Shown here one piece after another: positions 11,254-22,350 of a stretch of DNA of 64,000 bases. Under the pieces are notes generated by a model. That model searched no databases. It saw only the letters and a program-made list of their open reading frames with translations, and had not been told where the DNA came from. Location of the stretch: NCBI RefSeq assembly GCF_000365145.1, contig NW_008481801.1, positions 186,001 through 250,000 of the forward strand, in the 5' to 3' direction. The position numbers were made by a program, and so were the translations under genes. This stretch comes from Cyphellophora europaea CBS 101466 (lineage: Eukaryota; Ascomycota; Eurotiomycetes; Chaetothyriales; Cyphellophoraceae). Position 1 is the stretch's first letter, and every line of letters starts with the position of its first letter.

Positions 11254-12899
11254 ATGTGGTGGCTACTATTGGTAGGCCTACTTTCGCTTGCTCTCACCTA
11301 CCAATTTTCTGGGAGGCCTAGGGCACGTCGTGATGGGACGTCTCTCCCGTACGTATCCGCTCATCCGGCGAAGTGCTGTAATTTGCTTATAACTCCATCA
11401 ACAGCTGCCCACCAGATACTCTACCACTTCTTGGCAATGCCATCCGCTTCTTGCAACCCCGTCATGTGCTCTTCTCCTGGTTCGTCGACCAACAAGCCCG
11501 CTATGGAGACGGTACGTACGAGATATCAGTCCCATCTCTGCCACCAGGAGTGGTCATCTCCAGCCCTGCCAACCTCGAATTCGTCCTGAAGAACGAAACC
11601 CTCGTCACAAAGGGTGATTTCTTCCGCTCTCGCGCTTGGGATCTCTTTGGGCACGGCATCATTAACGCGACAGGCCCTGTATGGCGTGCCCAACGCAAAG
11701 CCGGCCTACGCTTCTTCAGCGGCACCACACTCGAAGCCCTCGTCGACGATGTTCTGCCAGAACTCTACCATGACGTCGAAAACACCCTCCTCGCCGCTTT
11801 CCAGTCCGGCGAAACCCTCGACCTCCAGCGTGTCTTTCACGATCTAACCACCAGCATCATGGGCCTAATGGCCTACGACATGCACATCACATCCGCGCAC
11901 CCCTTCTCCCAAGCCTTCAACCACGCCTCTGCGCACATCGCTTCCCGCTTTCAGAACCCGCTCTATCCCCTCACCGAGCTCTTCTCCGGCGGCCCCTTCC
12001 GCCGCGCTGTCCGCGAAGTCAAGCGCTTCGGCCTCTCCATCGTGACCACAGCCAAAAAGCGTCGCGGCCACGAGGCCTTCGCCTCCCTACTCGAAGGCAC
12101 CGAGACCCCCCACTTCGGCACGCTAATCGACTCGCTGATCGAATCCCTCGACTCGGACCCCACCCTCGTCGCAGACGCCGCCATGAACTTCCTCTCCGCC
12201 GGCCGCGACACCACCGCCGAGTCCCTGACCTGGACTTTCTACGCCCTACTGCGCCACCCCGCCGCCCTCGCGCGCCTCGAATCCGAGATCCGCGCCGCCT
12301 TCCCACCAAACAACACCAAGGAAGAGGTCGCCCCTATAACGATGGCGGGCCTCCAGCCCGCACACATCCCCTACGTCATGGCCGTCTTCTACGAAGCCCT
12401 GCGCCTCTACCCGCCCGTCCCCATCGAGATCCAACAGGCCGCCGAGCCCCTCACATTGCCGGACGGCACGCACCTCCCCCGCGGCGCCGTGCTCGTCTGG
12501 TGCATCTGGGCTTTAAATCGCTCCCACAAACTCTACGGTCCGGACCCCGAGGCCTTCCGCCCTGAACGCTGGCTCGATGACGCCACCGGCAGATTCGTGC
12601 CGCCGCGGGATAACTGGGTGTTCCCGGTGTTTAATGGCGGGCCCAGGGCGTGTTTGGGGAGGAAGATGGCGGAGGTCTTGGCTTGTTGGGTGCTAGTGAG
12701 GGTGGTGAGCGAGTGGCAGTTCCGGGAGGTGGGGATGCAGAGGGAAGATGGGGATGGGCTGCGGGAGCGGGTTAGTGGGCTGAGCTTGACGTTGCCAATG
12801 GAGGGGGGCTTGCCGGTTAAGGTGATGAGGCAGAGGCGGCGGAAGGGAGGTGGTGGGGTGGAGGCGAACCTGGAGAGGAGTGCTACGGGGAATGAGTAG
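11254..12899 (+). CDS. cytochrome P450 monooxygenase, CYP52/CYP86-like clan
   Basis: Haem monooxygenase anchored in the ER by an N-terminal hydrophobic segment (WWLLLVGLLSLAL). Two exons, 11254-11348 and 11405-12899, joined across a 56-bp intron; 529 residues. All hallmark motifs are present: I-helix oxygen-binding AGRDTTAESLTW, K-helix YEALRLYPP (ExxR), PERW (in FRPERWLDD) and the haem loop FNGGPRACLG with the ligand near Cys448. The haem-loop and I-helix wording resembles fungal fatty-acid and alkane hydroxylase families, so an alkyl chain hydroxylation is a reasonable guess. The C-terminus has an unusual basic and glycine-rich tail (RQRRRKGGGG). Divergent from the MFS transporter; possible tailoring enzyme for the type III polyketide product, which is inference. 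Confidence 0.93.
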
Positions 12900-13071
12900 T
12901 AGAAGCGTGAGGGTAGATCGTTGAGAATGGGACGGGCCTGTAGTTAGGTGGGTATTGACTGGGAAGGCCGTGGCGGTCATGCTCGTTCCACGTGTCGTAT
13001 TATATACACCATTGTCCCCCTCTTCCAACGCCCGAACGGGCGGCAAACGGGCGACCTGCTACGCTGATATC

Positions 13072-15207
13072 TTACACCTCATTATCCGCCGTTGCGACGC
13101 TGGCGTACATCATCCCTCCGCGATTGCGCAACCGCATCGGCACATCATACAGCCTGCTGTAGTCCACCACCTCGCCCCCCAGATAGCCCTCGCCATTGAC
13201 CCGCCGCCCAAACACCGGGGCCGGATCGCACCAGAAGTCCTTGCAATTGCCGATCAGACCACGGGAGAACGGGTTACCGCGATCCAGGCTCTTCATCTTG
13301 CCGTGACTGGCATCGCTCGCCGTCGCGAGGAAGACATCCAGCCCGATGGTGCGCTTCCATTTAGTCCAGCAGCCTTCGTGTCGAGGTGCGGGTTGCAGGC
13401 GCGTAGACGACGCGGCGGTGTCGTTGAGACCGTCGGTCAAGTGTGAGTGGCCTTGAGTGATCGGATGGCGTGGCCGATGAAGAGGAAGGTGGGGATTCGC
13501 CTCGCTGTGCGAGTGGCGCTTCATGTTCTCGTACGTGGTCATGTTCTTGGATATCTGTATTGATTGCACGACGACCAGCATCGCGATCCAGACAAGCTGT
13601 AAGAGCGCCCAAAGAGATAAAGCGACCGTGTAGGGATCGCGGAGAGTGAACTGGCAAACGGCGGGCGAGAGGATATGACAGGCATCAGAGGCTTCTTCTG
13701 GTGGAGCGGGCAACGAGAAAATGTAAACAACCACAAGGTTCGTGAAAATTGCAATGCCGAGAGCCATGGAGATGATATACGTGAAGAAGTGGCGGTGGTT
13801 GTTGTTGGCAACGCAATTGTTGATCCAAGGGCAATGGTGATCTTGTTTAGCAACGCAGCGGCCGCATCGACGGCAATGTTTGGAGCGCAAGGGTTTGCGG
13901 ATCATGCATTGCAGACAGAAATTGTCTTCGTCAAACTTCCACAGCGAGAAGAGCTCTGTGATGACAGCACGTTGTTGGTTGCGTGATGACAGCTTCGGAA
14001 CCCAGCCGGGATCTTCGGTTGCGGCGATGGTGTAGAAGTAAGCCGTCAATCCGTAGAAAACGACGAAAAGTAGGTTCGAGAAAGGGTTGCTGCCGAATGT
14101 CGCAGGAAGAATAGCAGTAAAGTAGCTGATTCCAACCCAGAAGAGCGTACCAGAGAATACGCCGGCAAGATAGGGTGTTTTGTGGATTTGCCGATATTCG
14201 GGAAGTCCTCTGTTACCAAGGAACTGGGCTCCCCATTGCATGGCAAACACGGCCGCAAATGCCAAAGGCACTGCGATGTAAATTGTGTAATGGCTGATAA
14301 TGTACAGGCCAACAAAGACGATTAAGAAGGGGTATAAGAAGAAAAACTTGGACATCTTCGACCGATCTCGAAGAATCGGTCCGAGCCCAAGTGGAAGTAC
14401 TCGTGCGTTGCCGTCCGGACCATAACCTTGATCAGCCAATGCGCGGTGAAACTGCCTTTGTGAGTTCATTTCTGATGCAACTGCTGCGGGTGTTTTGCCG
14501 TCGTTCGTTTTGGCCTGTCGATCTGCTCCATACTCGATTAGTCGTTCAATACACGGCTTCGAACCTTTGACGAGCGCCCAATGTAAAGGTGTGAAGCCGT
14601 TGTCGTCTGTGGCATTTACGCTAGCACCCCATCTTAGTAAGATATCGGTCAGGGCCGGCCAGCCTTTGTACCCTGCCCACATCAAGCTGGTATGTCCTTG
14701 GGGGTCTGGCGCATCGACAGGGATATTTTGGTGTAGCAGGAGGACCAGTAGTAGAGCATTGCCGTCGATGGTCGCCAAATGTAGTATATTATAACCTTGT
14801 ACATCCTGGGCCAGAGGATCTGCGCCGTTCTCCAACAATAGATGAACAATGTAGAAGTGGCACCTCTGCGCAGCCCACATAGCAGGTGTAGCACCAGAAT
14901 CGCCTCCTTTTTGGTTCACATTCGCACCTTGCTCAATCAAGTACTTGCAGGCGGCATACTGGTTGTTGATGGCAGCCCAATGTAATGGGGTAATGCCTTC
15001 ATCGTCGGCATATTTGGGGTCGACCTTTTTTGATTCGATCAACTTCTGGATATGTTCAATTGCACCCAAACGAGCGCATTGCATGATATCCTCCTCAAGA
15101 GGAAGACTCGGTGCTGGCGTGCCATTCTGCACGGGTGTGAGTTCAACGTCGCTTTGTGGCTGGGGAGTGGTAGAGGATGCTTTCGGAGGTGGTGGTACAG
15201 AGGACAT
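13072..15207 (-). CDS. akr1: Akr1-type palmitoyltransferase (ankyrin + DHHC)
   Basis: Golgi/endosomal S-acyltransferase that attaches palmitate to cysteines of membrane-associated proteins. A single uninterrupted exon of 711 residues. Order of parts: low-complexity N-terminus, about six ankyrin repeats (for example GITPLHWAAINNQYAACKYL, HTSLMWAGYKGWPALTDILL, GFTPLHWALVKGSKPCIERL), membrane segments (FFFLYPFLIVFVGLYI and following), then the cysteine-rich catalytic domain CRRCGRCVAKQDHHCPWINN. The catalytic motif is DHHC, whereas budding yeast Akr1 has DHYC. Two further membrane spans follow, and then a Ser/His-rich tail. Head to head with atp1, with 386 bp between their starts. Confidence 0.95.
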   Translation of the reverse strand: MSSVPPPPKASSTTPQPQSDVELTPVQNGTPAPSLPLEEDIMQCARLGAIEHIQKLIESKKVDPKYADDEGITPLHWAAINNQYAACKYLIEQGANVNQKGGDSGATPAMWAAQRCHFYIVHLLLENGADPLAQDVQGYNILHLATIDGNALLLVLLLHQNIPVDAPDPQGHTSLMWAGYKGWPALTDILLRWGASVNATDDNGFTPLHWALVKGSKPCIERLIEYGADRQAKTNDGKTPAAVASEMNSQRQFHRALADQGYGPDGNARVLPLGLGPILRDRSKMSKFFFLYPFLIVFVGLYIISHYTIYIAVPLAFAAVFAMQWGAQFLGNRGLPEYRQIHKTPYLAGVFSGTLFWVGISYFTAILPATFGSNPFSNLLFVVFYGLTAYFYTIAATEDPGWVPKLSSRNQQRAVITELFSLWKFDEDNFCLQCMIRKPLRSKHCRRCGRCVAKQDHHCPWINNCVANNNHRHFFTYIISMALGIAIFTNLVVVYIFSLPAPPEEASDACHILSPAVCQFTLRDPYTVALSLWALLQLVWIAMLVVVQSIQISKNMTTYENMKRHSHSEANPHLPLHRPRHPITQGHSHLTDGLNDTAASSTRLQPAPRHEGCWTKWKRTIGLDVFLATASDASHGKMKSLDRGNPFSRGLIGNCKDFWCDPAPVFGRRVNGEGYLGGEVVDYSRLYDVPMRLRNRGGMMYASVATADNEV

Positions 15208-15593
15208 GACGATTGAGTGGTGTTACTGGAGAACCAAGTGCTTGTACATTCCGGTCAGTTCACTCGGGAAAGGAAAACGAATATAGGTCAGCACAATAAT
15301 CGCGAGTCCAGCTAGAATGACTCCTGAATCCTGCTGCGCTGAGCCCCAGACGTCGTCGCAATGCTGCAGCTCGCAGCCTTATAGAATGAGCCTTGTCGGT
15401 GTGCCTCAGGGGCCTCTGATCCGCCGTAGAGGTACTTAGTGGCTTGGCGACTTTTGCAAACCTCCTTCAATGTTCCTCCGACCCTCATGAAGCTCCTCTG
15501 CATCAACTCACTTCCTCTCCACTCCCTTTGATCTCCTTCCATCTACCCATCTCGAGCTCGAGAGTTGCTGGTTAAGCTTCTCGAGTAGGCAGG
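15208..15593. promoter_or_regulatory. bidirectional promoter of akr1 and atp1
   Basis: 386 bp separate the two start codons. The 60 bp before atp1 are CT-rich, typical of a fungal promoter and leader. No individual factor site was assigned. Confidence 0.55.
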
Positions 15594-17634
15594 ATGATGT
15601 CCAGAAACATGTTGCGCCAGTCCGGCCGCATCGCCGCGGCCATCTCTCGACCAGCTGCTGTAAGCTCCTATCCGCATCCGACCAGCCGTGGAAGCTCTCA
15701 AAACATCTGCGACACATACTCAGAGCTTCAGCTGGCCTTTACGAAGCATGCCGGCGTCTCTGAGAGCTGTCAGCGACATGCTTGGGGCTATCCGCGCTGT
15801 CACTGGAGCTCAATGCTAACTTCAAAATCTGCAGGCCCGTATCGCAGCTCCCTCCACCATCACTGCTGCCTCCAAGCAAGCCCGGTCCTACGCCTCCGAT
15901 GCTAAGGCCTCTCCCACCGAAGTCTCCTCCATCCTCGAGCAGAGAATCCGCGGTGTGCAGGAAGAGTCTGGTCTTGCTGAGACCGGTCGTGTCCTGTCCG
16001 TTGGTGATGGTATTGCCCGTGTCTATGGCATGAGCAATGTCCAGGCTGAGGAGCTGGTCGAGTTCGCCTCCGGCGTCAAGGGCATGTGCATGAACTTGGA
16101 AGCCGGTCAGGTCGGTGTTGTGCTTTTCGGTTCCGATCGTGAGGTCAAGGAGGGTGAAACTGTCAAGCGTACTGGCCAGATTGTGAGACTGCTCTGAAAA
16201 ACCATCAGACCATACACTAACAGCTACAGGTCGACATTCCGGTCGGTGAGGCTATGTTGGGCCGTGTCGTCGATGCCCTCGGCAACCCCATCGATGGAAA
16301 GGGTCCCATCAAGAGCTCTGGCCGCATTCGTGCCCAGGTCAAGGCCCCCGGTATTCTACCCCGCAAGTCCGTCAACCAGCCGGTACAGACAGGTCTCAAG
16401 TCTGTCGACGCCATGGTCCCTATCGGCCGTGGTCAGCGTGAGCTGATCATTGGTGATCGTCAAACTGGCAAGACTGCTGTCGCCCTCGACACCATGTTGA
16501 ACCAGAAGAGGTGGAACGATGGTAGCGATGAGACCAAGAAGCTCTACTGTGTCTACGTCGCCGTCGGCCAGAAGCGATCAACCGTTGCCCAGCTCGTCAA
16601 GACCCTCGAGGAGAATGACGCCATGAAGTACTGCACTATCGTTGCCGCCACTGCCTCCGAGGCTGCTCCTCTTCAGTACATCGCTCCCTTCGCTGGATGT
16701 GCTATTGGTGAATAGTAAGTGTCTCAATAAACTCGAACAGGGACGAATGGGCGAGCTCTGGGAAGTCTGCGACTTATGTCTCAGATATTCACTCTCAGAG
16801 CTCTTCTTGCTATCCCTGATTCCCCATAGCCCCTCATTGGTTGCGATACGAGTCTGACTTGAATACAGCTTCCGCGACAATGGCAAGCACGCCGTCATCA
16901 TCTACGATGATCTGTCCAAGCAGGCCGTCGCTTACCGTCAAATGTCTCTCCTGCTCCGTCGTCCTCCTGGGCGTGAGGCTTACCCCGGTGACGTTTTCTA
17001 CCTCCACTCTCGTCTTTTGGAGCGTGCCGCCAAGCTTAACGACAAGCACGGCGGTGGTTCCCTCACTGCTCTGCCCATCATTGAGACCCAGGGTGGTGAT
17101 GTGTCCGCCTACATTCCTACCAACGTCATTTCCATCACCGATGGTCAGATCTTCTTGGAGTCCGAACTTTTCTACAAGGGTGTCCGTCCTGCCATCAACG
17201 TCGGTCTATCCGTCTCCCGAGTCGGCTCCGCTGCTCAGCTCAAGGCCATGAAGCAAGTCGCCGGTTCGCTCAAGCTCTTCTTGGCTCAATACCGTGAAGT
17301 CGCCGCCTTCGCTCAGTTCGGTTCCGATCTTGATGCCGCCACCAAGCAGACGCTCAACCGTGGTGAGCGTTTGACCGAGCTCCTCAAGCAGAAGCAATAC
17401 TCTCCTATGGCTGTCAACGAGATGGTTCCTCTCATTTTCGCTGGTGTCAACGGTCATCTCGACTCCGTTCCCGTCAACAAGATTCTGCAGTGGGAGGCTG
17501 ACTTCCTGTCGCACCTCCGAAGCGACAAGCAAGACCTCCTCCAGCAGATCGACAAGGAGGGTCAGCTCAGCAAGGACCTCGAGGCTCACCTCAAGGAGAC
17601 TGTCCAGAGCTTCACCAAGAGCTTCACCTCATAG
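15594..17634 (+). CDS. atp1: mitochondrial F1-ATP synthase subunit alpha
   Basis: Catalytic-core subunit of the F1 part of ATP synthase on the matrix side of the inner membrane. Four exons, 15594-15659, 15835-16182, 16230-16714 and 16869-17634, with introns of 175, 47 and 154 bp; 554 residues. The N-terminus MMSRNMLRQSGRIAAAISRP is an arginine-rich mitochondrial presequence, and the first intron falls inside it. Visible motifs are the Walker A loop GDRQTGKT near residues 213-220, ESELFYKGVRPAINVGLSVS, SRVGSAAQ (arginine finger) and the conserved C-terminal helices. Sequence is nearly textbook for the family, and codon use is strongly C-ending, as expected for a highly expressed gene. Confidence 0.98.
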
Positions 17635-18144
17635 GTATGCCTCGGTCTATCGAAAATTTATGTTGCGATACTGACAGGCGCCCGGCAGACGTACCGAAGC
17701 GTGAAAGCATGTAAACTTTTGGAGGGTGGTGCTGATGCTGGAGCAGCAGTCGAGAAGGAGGCAACACCAAAATCTCGAGACACCATGCAGCAGTACGGTG
17801 ACACGTTGGGGGTCAACTGCTGAGCGATTCATTGCAATCGTACAAGTCGGTGCCTCTTTGTAATTAGATACATACCTCCAATCGATTCCGTTTGTCGTCA
17901 CTGAAAAGCGATCTAATGCTCTCTGAAGACTCGGGTCGAGACCTTCTTATGCAGCTGACTTATTGTACAAACTGTGGCGAGCGTCTTCTGTACCATCTCC
18001 CACCCCGTCATGAACAGCCCAGCAGAGTCGATTTGCTGTCTGCTTCACTCGTTTGTTTGCTTATGGGTGCCAGGGTGCCTGTAGATGGGAATGGAGACAT
18101 GTTCGAGCCGCCCGCCACTATACAGTAATTTTCCAATGCCCCCT

Positions 18145-18159
18145 CCCCCCCCCCCCCCC
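18145..18159. repeat. homopolymer C run
   Basis: Fifteen consecutive C residues on the plus strand, non-coding; length should be treated as approximate because such runs are error prone. Confidence 0.85.
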
Positions 18160-18251
18160 GGTGATGCTCAGGCTCCTCCATCCCATGAAAATTGAAATCG
18201 GCAACGAGCGAGAGAGCCGATGTGCAGATAGATTCATGCAAGGGTCGAGCT

Positions 18252-18305
18252 GTTCACGCGTTCACGCCCACGCCCACACTTTCACACTTTCACGCTTTCA
18301 CGCTT
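18252..18305. repeat. TTCACGC-type degenerate minisatellite
   Basis: Repeated TTCACGC, CCCACGC and TTTCAC(A/G)C units in tandem on the plus strand over about 54 bp; non-coding. Confidence 0.75.
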
Positions 18306-19105
18306 GTGTCGGTCTCCACCTCTACTAGAGTACATAAGCACTTCGTGATGCGATGGTATGCATCTCTACGGTTCCTATACTGGAGGCTTGGCGGCATGCT
18401 GGGCGGCAGAAGCAAGGGAAAGCGGAAAGCTAGTCATGATGAGTGCAGGACGATGGAGCGCCTGCAAAGGGTACCTCGAGAGGGTGGAAGGACTGGTGAC
18501 GGCGAAAGATTGCTCAGGTTTGTTTTTGGCTATGGACTTCTGATCATCTTGGTTCTTCAGTTCCATACTGGCTGTGCTGCAGGTCTGTCGTCGGGAGTGG
18601 AATTCGTACCGCAAGAGTCAGACCCAGCAAGCCACCGCGTGGATGTGTTACGGGGTTGGAGACTAACTTGCAGGTGTGCAGCCCCAGGTGAGGGAAACCT
18701 CAGAGGAGGTTGATGCTTCGCATGGGACCAGATGCCGCATGTTGTTTGCGTGAGTATCAAGCCCACGGCTGGCGGTAGCGAGTATATCGCTTCTTTACCT
18801 CTAGTGGGCGCATGAGCTGACGCATTGGCCGTACGCCACACGCGCTATGCCTGGACTCATCTCACTGTTTCTCATCGCTCCCTTGAAGGGGATCATATCG
18901 ACTTTTCACAAATGCAAAAGTCCGCCCAAGTCACGATCGCTGCTATGATCTCTCACGCGCGAGTAGATCGAGTCCCCAGGGCCCCAGACGCCGAAGTTTC
19001 TGGGCCCCAGCAGTGACGTCTCGAGCGATCTACAAGTGGAAGAGGGTGCGTTTTCCGCTGAGTCGACAGTCAAAGCGATTCACACCCCCGACTGAAATGA
19101 GCCAC

Positions 19106-21187
19106 TCAGACGATGGTGTATTCCTGGAGATAGTCCGCTCCATCAAAGTCGAAGGGCTCGGGCGGCTGGCCGTAGTTTGCGAGGCTGAAGAGCTCTGGCC
19201 TCACGCAGTCTGGAACCGAATCATGATCCATCCACAAATCGAATCGCCCGACTCGCTGGAAGATCTGCGCGTGTATGTTGGGTCTATCGTCCTGGATTTG
19301 ACGGAGGATCAGGCCGCGCAGGCCCCAGTATCGATTTCCGAGATCATTCGCACGTCCCTTGAGGGATTTCGCTGTAGTCCTGCTTGCTATTATCACCCCG
19401 GTGTAGCCTGAAGGAAATACTTGGCATGCAGATGACCAGCATCTTCTGATGGTGTTGTAGGTAGTATAAGTTAACGGGTGTCCCGGTATCGCCTCTGTAG
19501 CGCGGTCGCTCGATGATTGGACACACCAAACGGCGCCGTTAGACGCAATTCCAAGTGCCTTGTTTCCAGAATCTCGTAACAGTCTCACCCCCGACGCCTT
19601 GATCTTGATGTAACCCTCCAGAGATTTCTGGTCAGACCGATGCTGAGGTTTTCTGCATCCGATGGATACAGACTTCGCAACAACACGGTCAAGATGGTCG
19701 TTGAAGATGGATAAGTCGTTCACGAGGCCATCGCTGGAGGCCCATGACCAGGACGGATACCTGAGGGACGTTTCTGGCCGCGGCGCTGCGGTTCTGAAGA
19801 CAGACCACAGCAATGCTTGCGGTAGCAGCTCCTGCCATAGACCGGCAATCCAGTGATAGCCAGTGATCTGAGAGTATCTTGAAACGACACCATTGATTGC
19901 ATGGAGCTTGTCGTCCGGGTACGTCAAGTCCAAGCTGGTGTATTTACAAAGCACCCGGTGCCAAGTGTTCGTTCTGAGAGCAACAGACTGCTGATTCTTG
20001 CTGAGAGGCTCATGGGTTGAATCTTTGTGCAGTTGCAGTCGTGCTCGTAGCGGCACGAGTGATTTGTCATGGGCAGAATACATGTGTGAAGAATCCTCGA
20101 ATACCGCCCTGTCCGAATGTGAGCAAAGCTCTGGATAAAGCTCACTCCGCCGACCACCAGCACACTCCCAGAAGATGTGTTGCGCCCCAAAGAAGAGAGT
20201 TCGGCGTGCCAGAAGCCTTTCCTGATATACCCAGCCGCGGCGAAGTAGGGCTGCATTCTCGACACCATCTTCCCAGTGGGCCCGGTCAAGAATCCTGGTT
20301 CTGGATTCGGATCTGAGGCTACCATCGGTGATTAGAGTGGATAGCGGGCCACAGCCGACGCTGTAGCGGCTGAAGAACAGGTGGTCGGGGTCGCCAACGA
20401 CCGCTGCAATATTAACGCTACCTCCAGCGTAGATTCTGCCCATCTGTTGAAACTCACTGTGCAACTCCTGGACATTGTCTTGCATCAAACACAAGCTGTC
20501 CACCCAGAGATACCGTATTGATAGCGCCTTCACCACCTGCAGGGCTTCTTGAATAATATTCGGAAACGCTGAACAAGGCAAGCCGTTGCGTAGGTTATGC
20601 TCGTTATCGGCTGTAAGTCTGAACATCTCCGTAGAAGGCCCCCACCTGTGACTGAGAGTGCAATAGCCTGAGCCAGCTTCCAATGCCGCTGAGCCATCTA
20701 CCAAGCGTACACGATTACATTGCGCCTCCTCGTAAATCTCCAACAGTCGTCCGGGGAGGTAGCAGTCTCGGGTTCCTAGGCAGGAATGATGCCATTCATC
20801 GCATTCTCGAAGCCAACGCCTAGCCAAGTGGAGCACTTCATCGCTACCAGAGTAGCCGGCTATATCAGAAGACACTGGGTAAGCATCTATATCATGGGGA
20901 ACATCATGCTGCAAAAAGTCGGTCCCAATAGAGCCCACACCTAGGATCTGTGTTAATAGTCCTGTAACATACGCCGGGTACGACAAATCAACCATAACCT
21001 CAATTTCGACGTATGGTCTGGCCCACTTCGTCCGCAACAAGACTTGCGCTAGTCTCTGGCAATGCCGACATCCTTTGTCTGCCCTGTAGAAGATCGTTTG
21101 CTTTCTGACACTGACAACAGGCAGGTCCCTCCGTTTAGGGCTCTCGAGCGCTTCTCGAAACCAGGCCGTGCATCTCCCACAGTACAT
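19106..21187 (-). CDS. HET-domain protein (heterokaryon incompatibility type)
   Basis: HET domains act in fungal non-self recognition and programmed cell death after hyphal fusion. One exon, 693 residues from the ATG at 21187; the frame stays open upstream to 21229 but without an ATG. An N-terminal CGRC and a later CRHC may bind zinc. The HET core runs from about residue 185: YCTLSHRWGPSTEMFRLT, then FPNIIQEALQVVKALSIRYL, then WVDSLCLMQDN and MGRIYAGGSVNIAAV. Downstream, GWVYQERLLARRTLFFG and YPSWSWAS are the usual closing motifs. No NACHT or repeat domain follows, so this is the stand-alone HET form common in large numbers in Pezizomycotina. Partner allele and specificity cannot be told. An upstream exon beyond 21187 is possible. 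Confidence 0.92.
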   Translation of the reverse strand: MYCGRCTAWFREALESPKRRDLPVVSVRKQTIFYRADKGCRHCQRLAQVLLRTKWARPYVEIEVMVDLSYPAYVTGLLTQILGVGSIGTDFLQHDVPHDIDAYPVSSDIAGYSGSDEVLHLARRWLRECDEWHHSCLGTRDCYLPGRLLEIYEEAQCNRVRLVDGSAALEAGSGYCTLSHRWGPSTEMFRLTADNEHNLRNGLPCSAFPNIIQEALQVVKALSIRYLWVDSLCLMQDNVQELHSEFQQMGRIYAGGSVNIAAVVGDPDHLFFSRYSVGCGPLSTLITDGSLRSESRTRILDRAHWEDGVENAALLRRGWVYQERLLARRTLFFGAQHIFWECAGGRRSELYPELCSHSDRAVFEDSSHMYSAHDKSLVPLRARLQLHKDSTHEPLSKNQQSVALRTNTWHRVLCKYTSLDLTYPDDKLHAINGVVSRYSQITGYHWIAGLWQELLPQALLWSVFRTAAPRPETSLRYPSWSWASSDGLVNDLSIFNDHLDRVVAKSVSIGCRKPQHRSDQKSLEGYIKIKASGVRLLRDSGNKALGIASNGAVWCVQSSSDRATEAIPGHPLTYTTYNTIRRCWSSACQVFPSGYTGVIIASRTTAKSLKGRANDLGNRYWGLRGLILRQIQDDRPNIHAQIFQRVGRFDLWMDHDSVPDCVRPELFSLANYGQPPEPFDFDGADYLQEYTIV

Positions 21188-22350
21188 TGACACAACAGAT
21201 TCGGGGGGTTCTCGTCTAGTGTATGTCACAGGACGGTTGGGAGGGTAGCGGTAGTCGAGAAAGAGTGGCCGATTTAGGGGCGTCCATGCTTCGGCAGAGA
21301 GACAAGAGCATCGTTCCCGATCTGACGGACCTCATGAGGACTGCCATCCACGACTGGCTCTGCATTGAAGTCGAGACCGCAATGAGCTAGGACGAAACAG
21401 AGCTCAAGCGCCGCAAATCAAGTGCCAAGCAGAGCGCAAAAACCCCCCAAAGTGCCTGCAGCAATAGTGGCACGAAGGAACCGAGACCTTTCGACGCCTC
21501 ACCCCGCAGTACGCATGCATGCACGCCAGACACAAAAGGTCTTTTGCCACGTAAATAAGGCCTGGAAATATCGACCGATCCTCAGCTTGAGCGGAGATCC
21601 TAGCCTATCAGACCATCTGGCGTTGTGATGGCCTTGAGACCATGTGTCGCCGGCTTGCCTGGCTGCGTCTCGTCACAGCGAGCGTGGTCGAAGATGCACG
21701 GAAGGTCAGTGGCCGGTTTTGGCACGCAGCATGAGAGAGCTATGCAGATCTGCACGATCGAACACCATCGACCATTGTAGATTGCAGAGGAGGGGATAAT
21801 GAGATGGGGTGAGATGAAGGTTTCGTCATTAACGCGACGGCAAGCGGCAGTCGATCCTGCCGTCCTGGCGTGGACGAAGATGTGCCCTCCGGGCTTTTCT
21901 ACCGAGATCTACGCAAAGAAAAGCAAAGCAAAGCAAAGCAAGGCATAGGAAAAGGACAAGAGCGACAACAATCTTGGTGTAATCGATCAATTGATCAAAT
22001 TGTTCTGGTCTACCAGGTGAGCTACTTATGAAGCCCATCCTTCTGTTGTATCAGTGAATAGAGAGTAGCAGTTTCCCTAAAACCTGCTCCATCCATCAAA
22101 CCTCAGACACCGAGTGCTGACAATCTTCGCTCAGTCTGTCGTCCACTTCTTCTTTCCATTATCGTCACAACACTCAACCTCTCGACATCCTCTTTTTTTG
22201 GAAGATCGGGGAGTGACAGGAGTAATTCTCCTGACGAACGTTGTAGAATACAAAACCAATTTCATTCCTGCTAAAACTCCTGATCCGTCACATTCGTATG
22301 ATTCATTCTGCCCATATTCCCAAAAGCAGGTAGTCCAACGGTGGCAACAT
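21188..22350. other. intergenic
   Basis: Upstream of the HET gene and downstream of the C2H2 regulator gene. Contains a short AAGCA tandem repeat at 21921-21940 and no convincing coding frame. Confidence 0.5.
21921..21940. repeat. (AAGCA)4 microsatellite
   Basis: Four tandem AAGCA units, followed by a variant AGGCA, in non-coding DNA. Confidence 0.85.

Larger units (their letters stand above)
17635..19105. other. intergenic with poly-C and TTCACRC repeats
   Basis: About 1.5 kb between two genes that end towards each other (atp1 on plus, HET protein on minus). It holds a 15-base C run and a short TTCACGC-type tandem array. A 173-codon open frame at 18192-18713 starts inside that array and looks like chance. 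Confidence 0.5.

Noticed and set aside
11512..11540. GT...AG pair inside the P450 (GTACGT to ATCAG)
   Set aside because: Under 25 bases long and the unspliced frame reads through a normal P450 sequence (YGDGTYEIS).
18192..18713. 173-codon plus-strand frame
   Set aside because: It begins inside a TTCACGC minisatellite and has no recognisable content.
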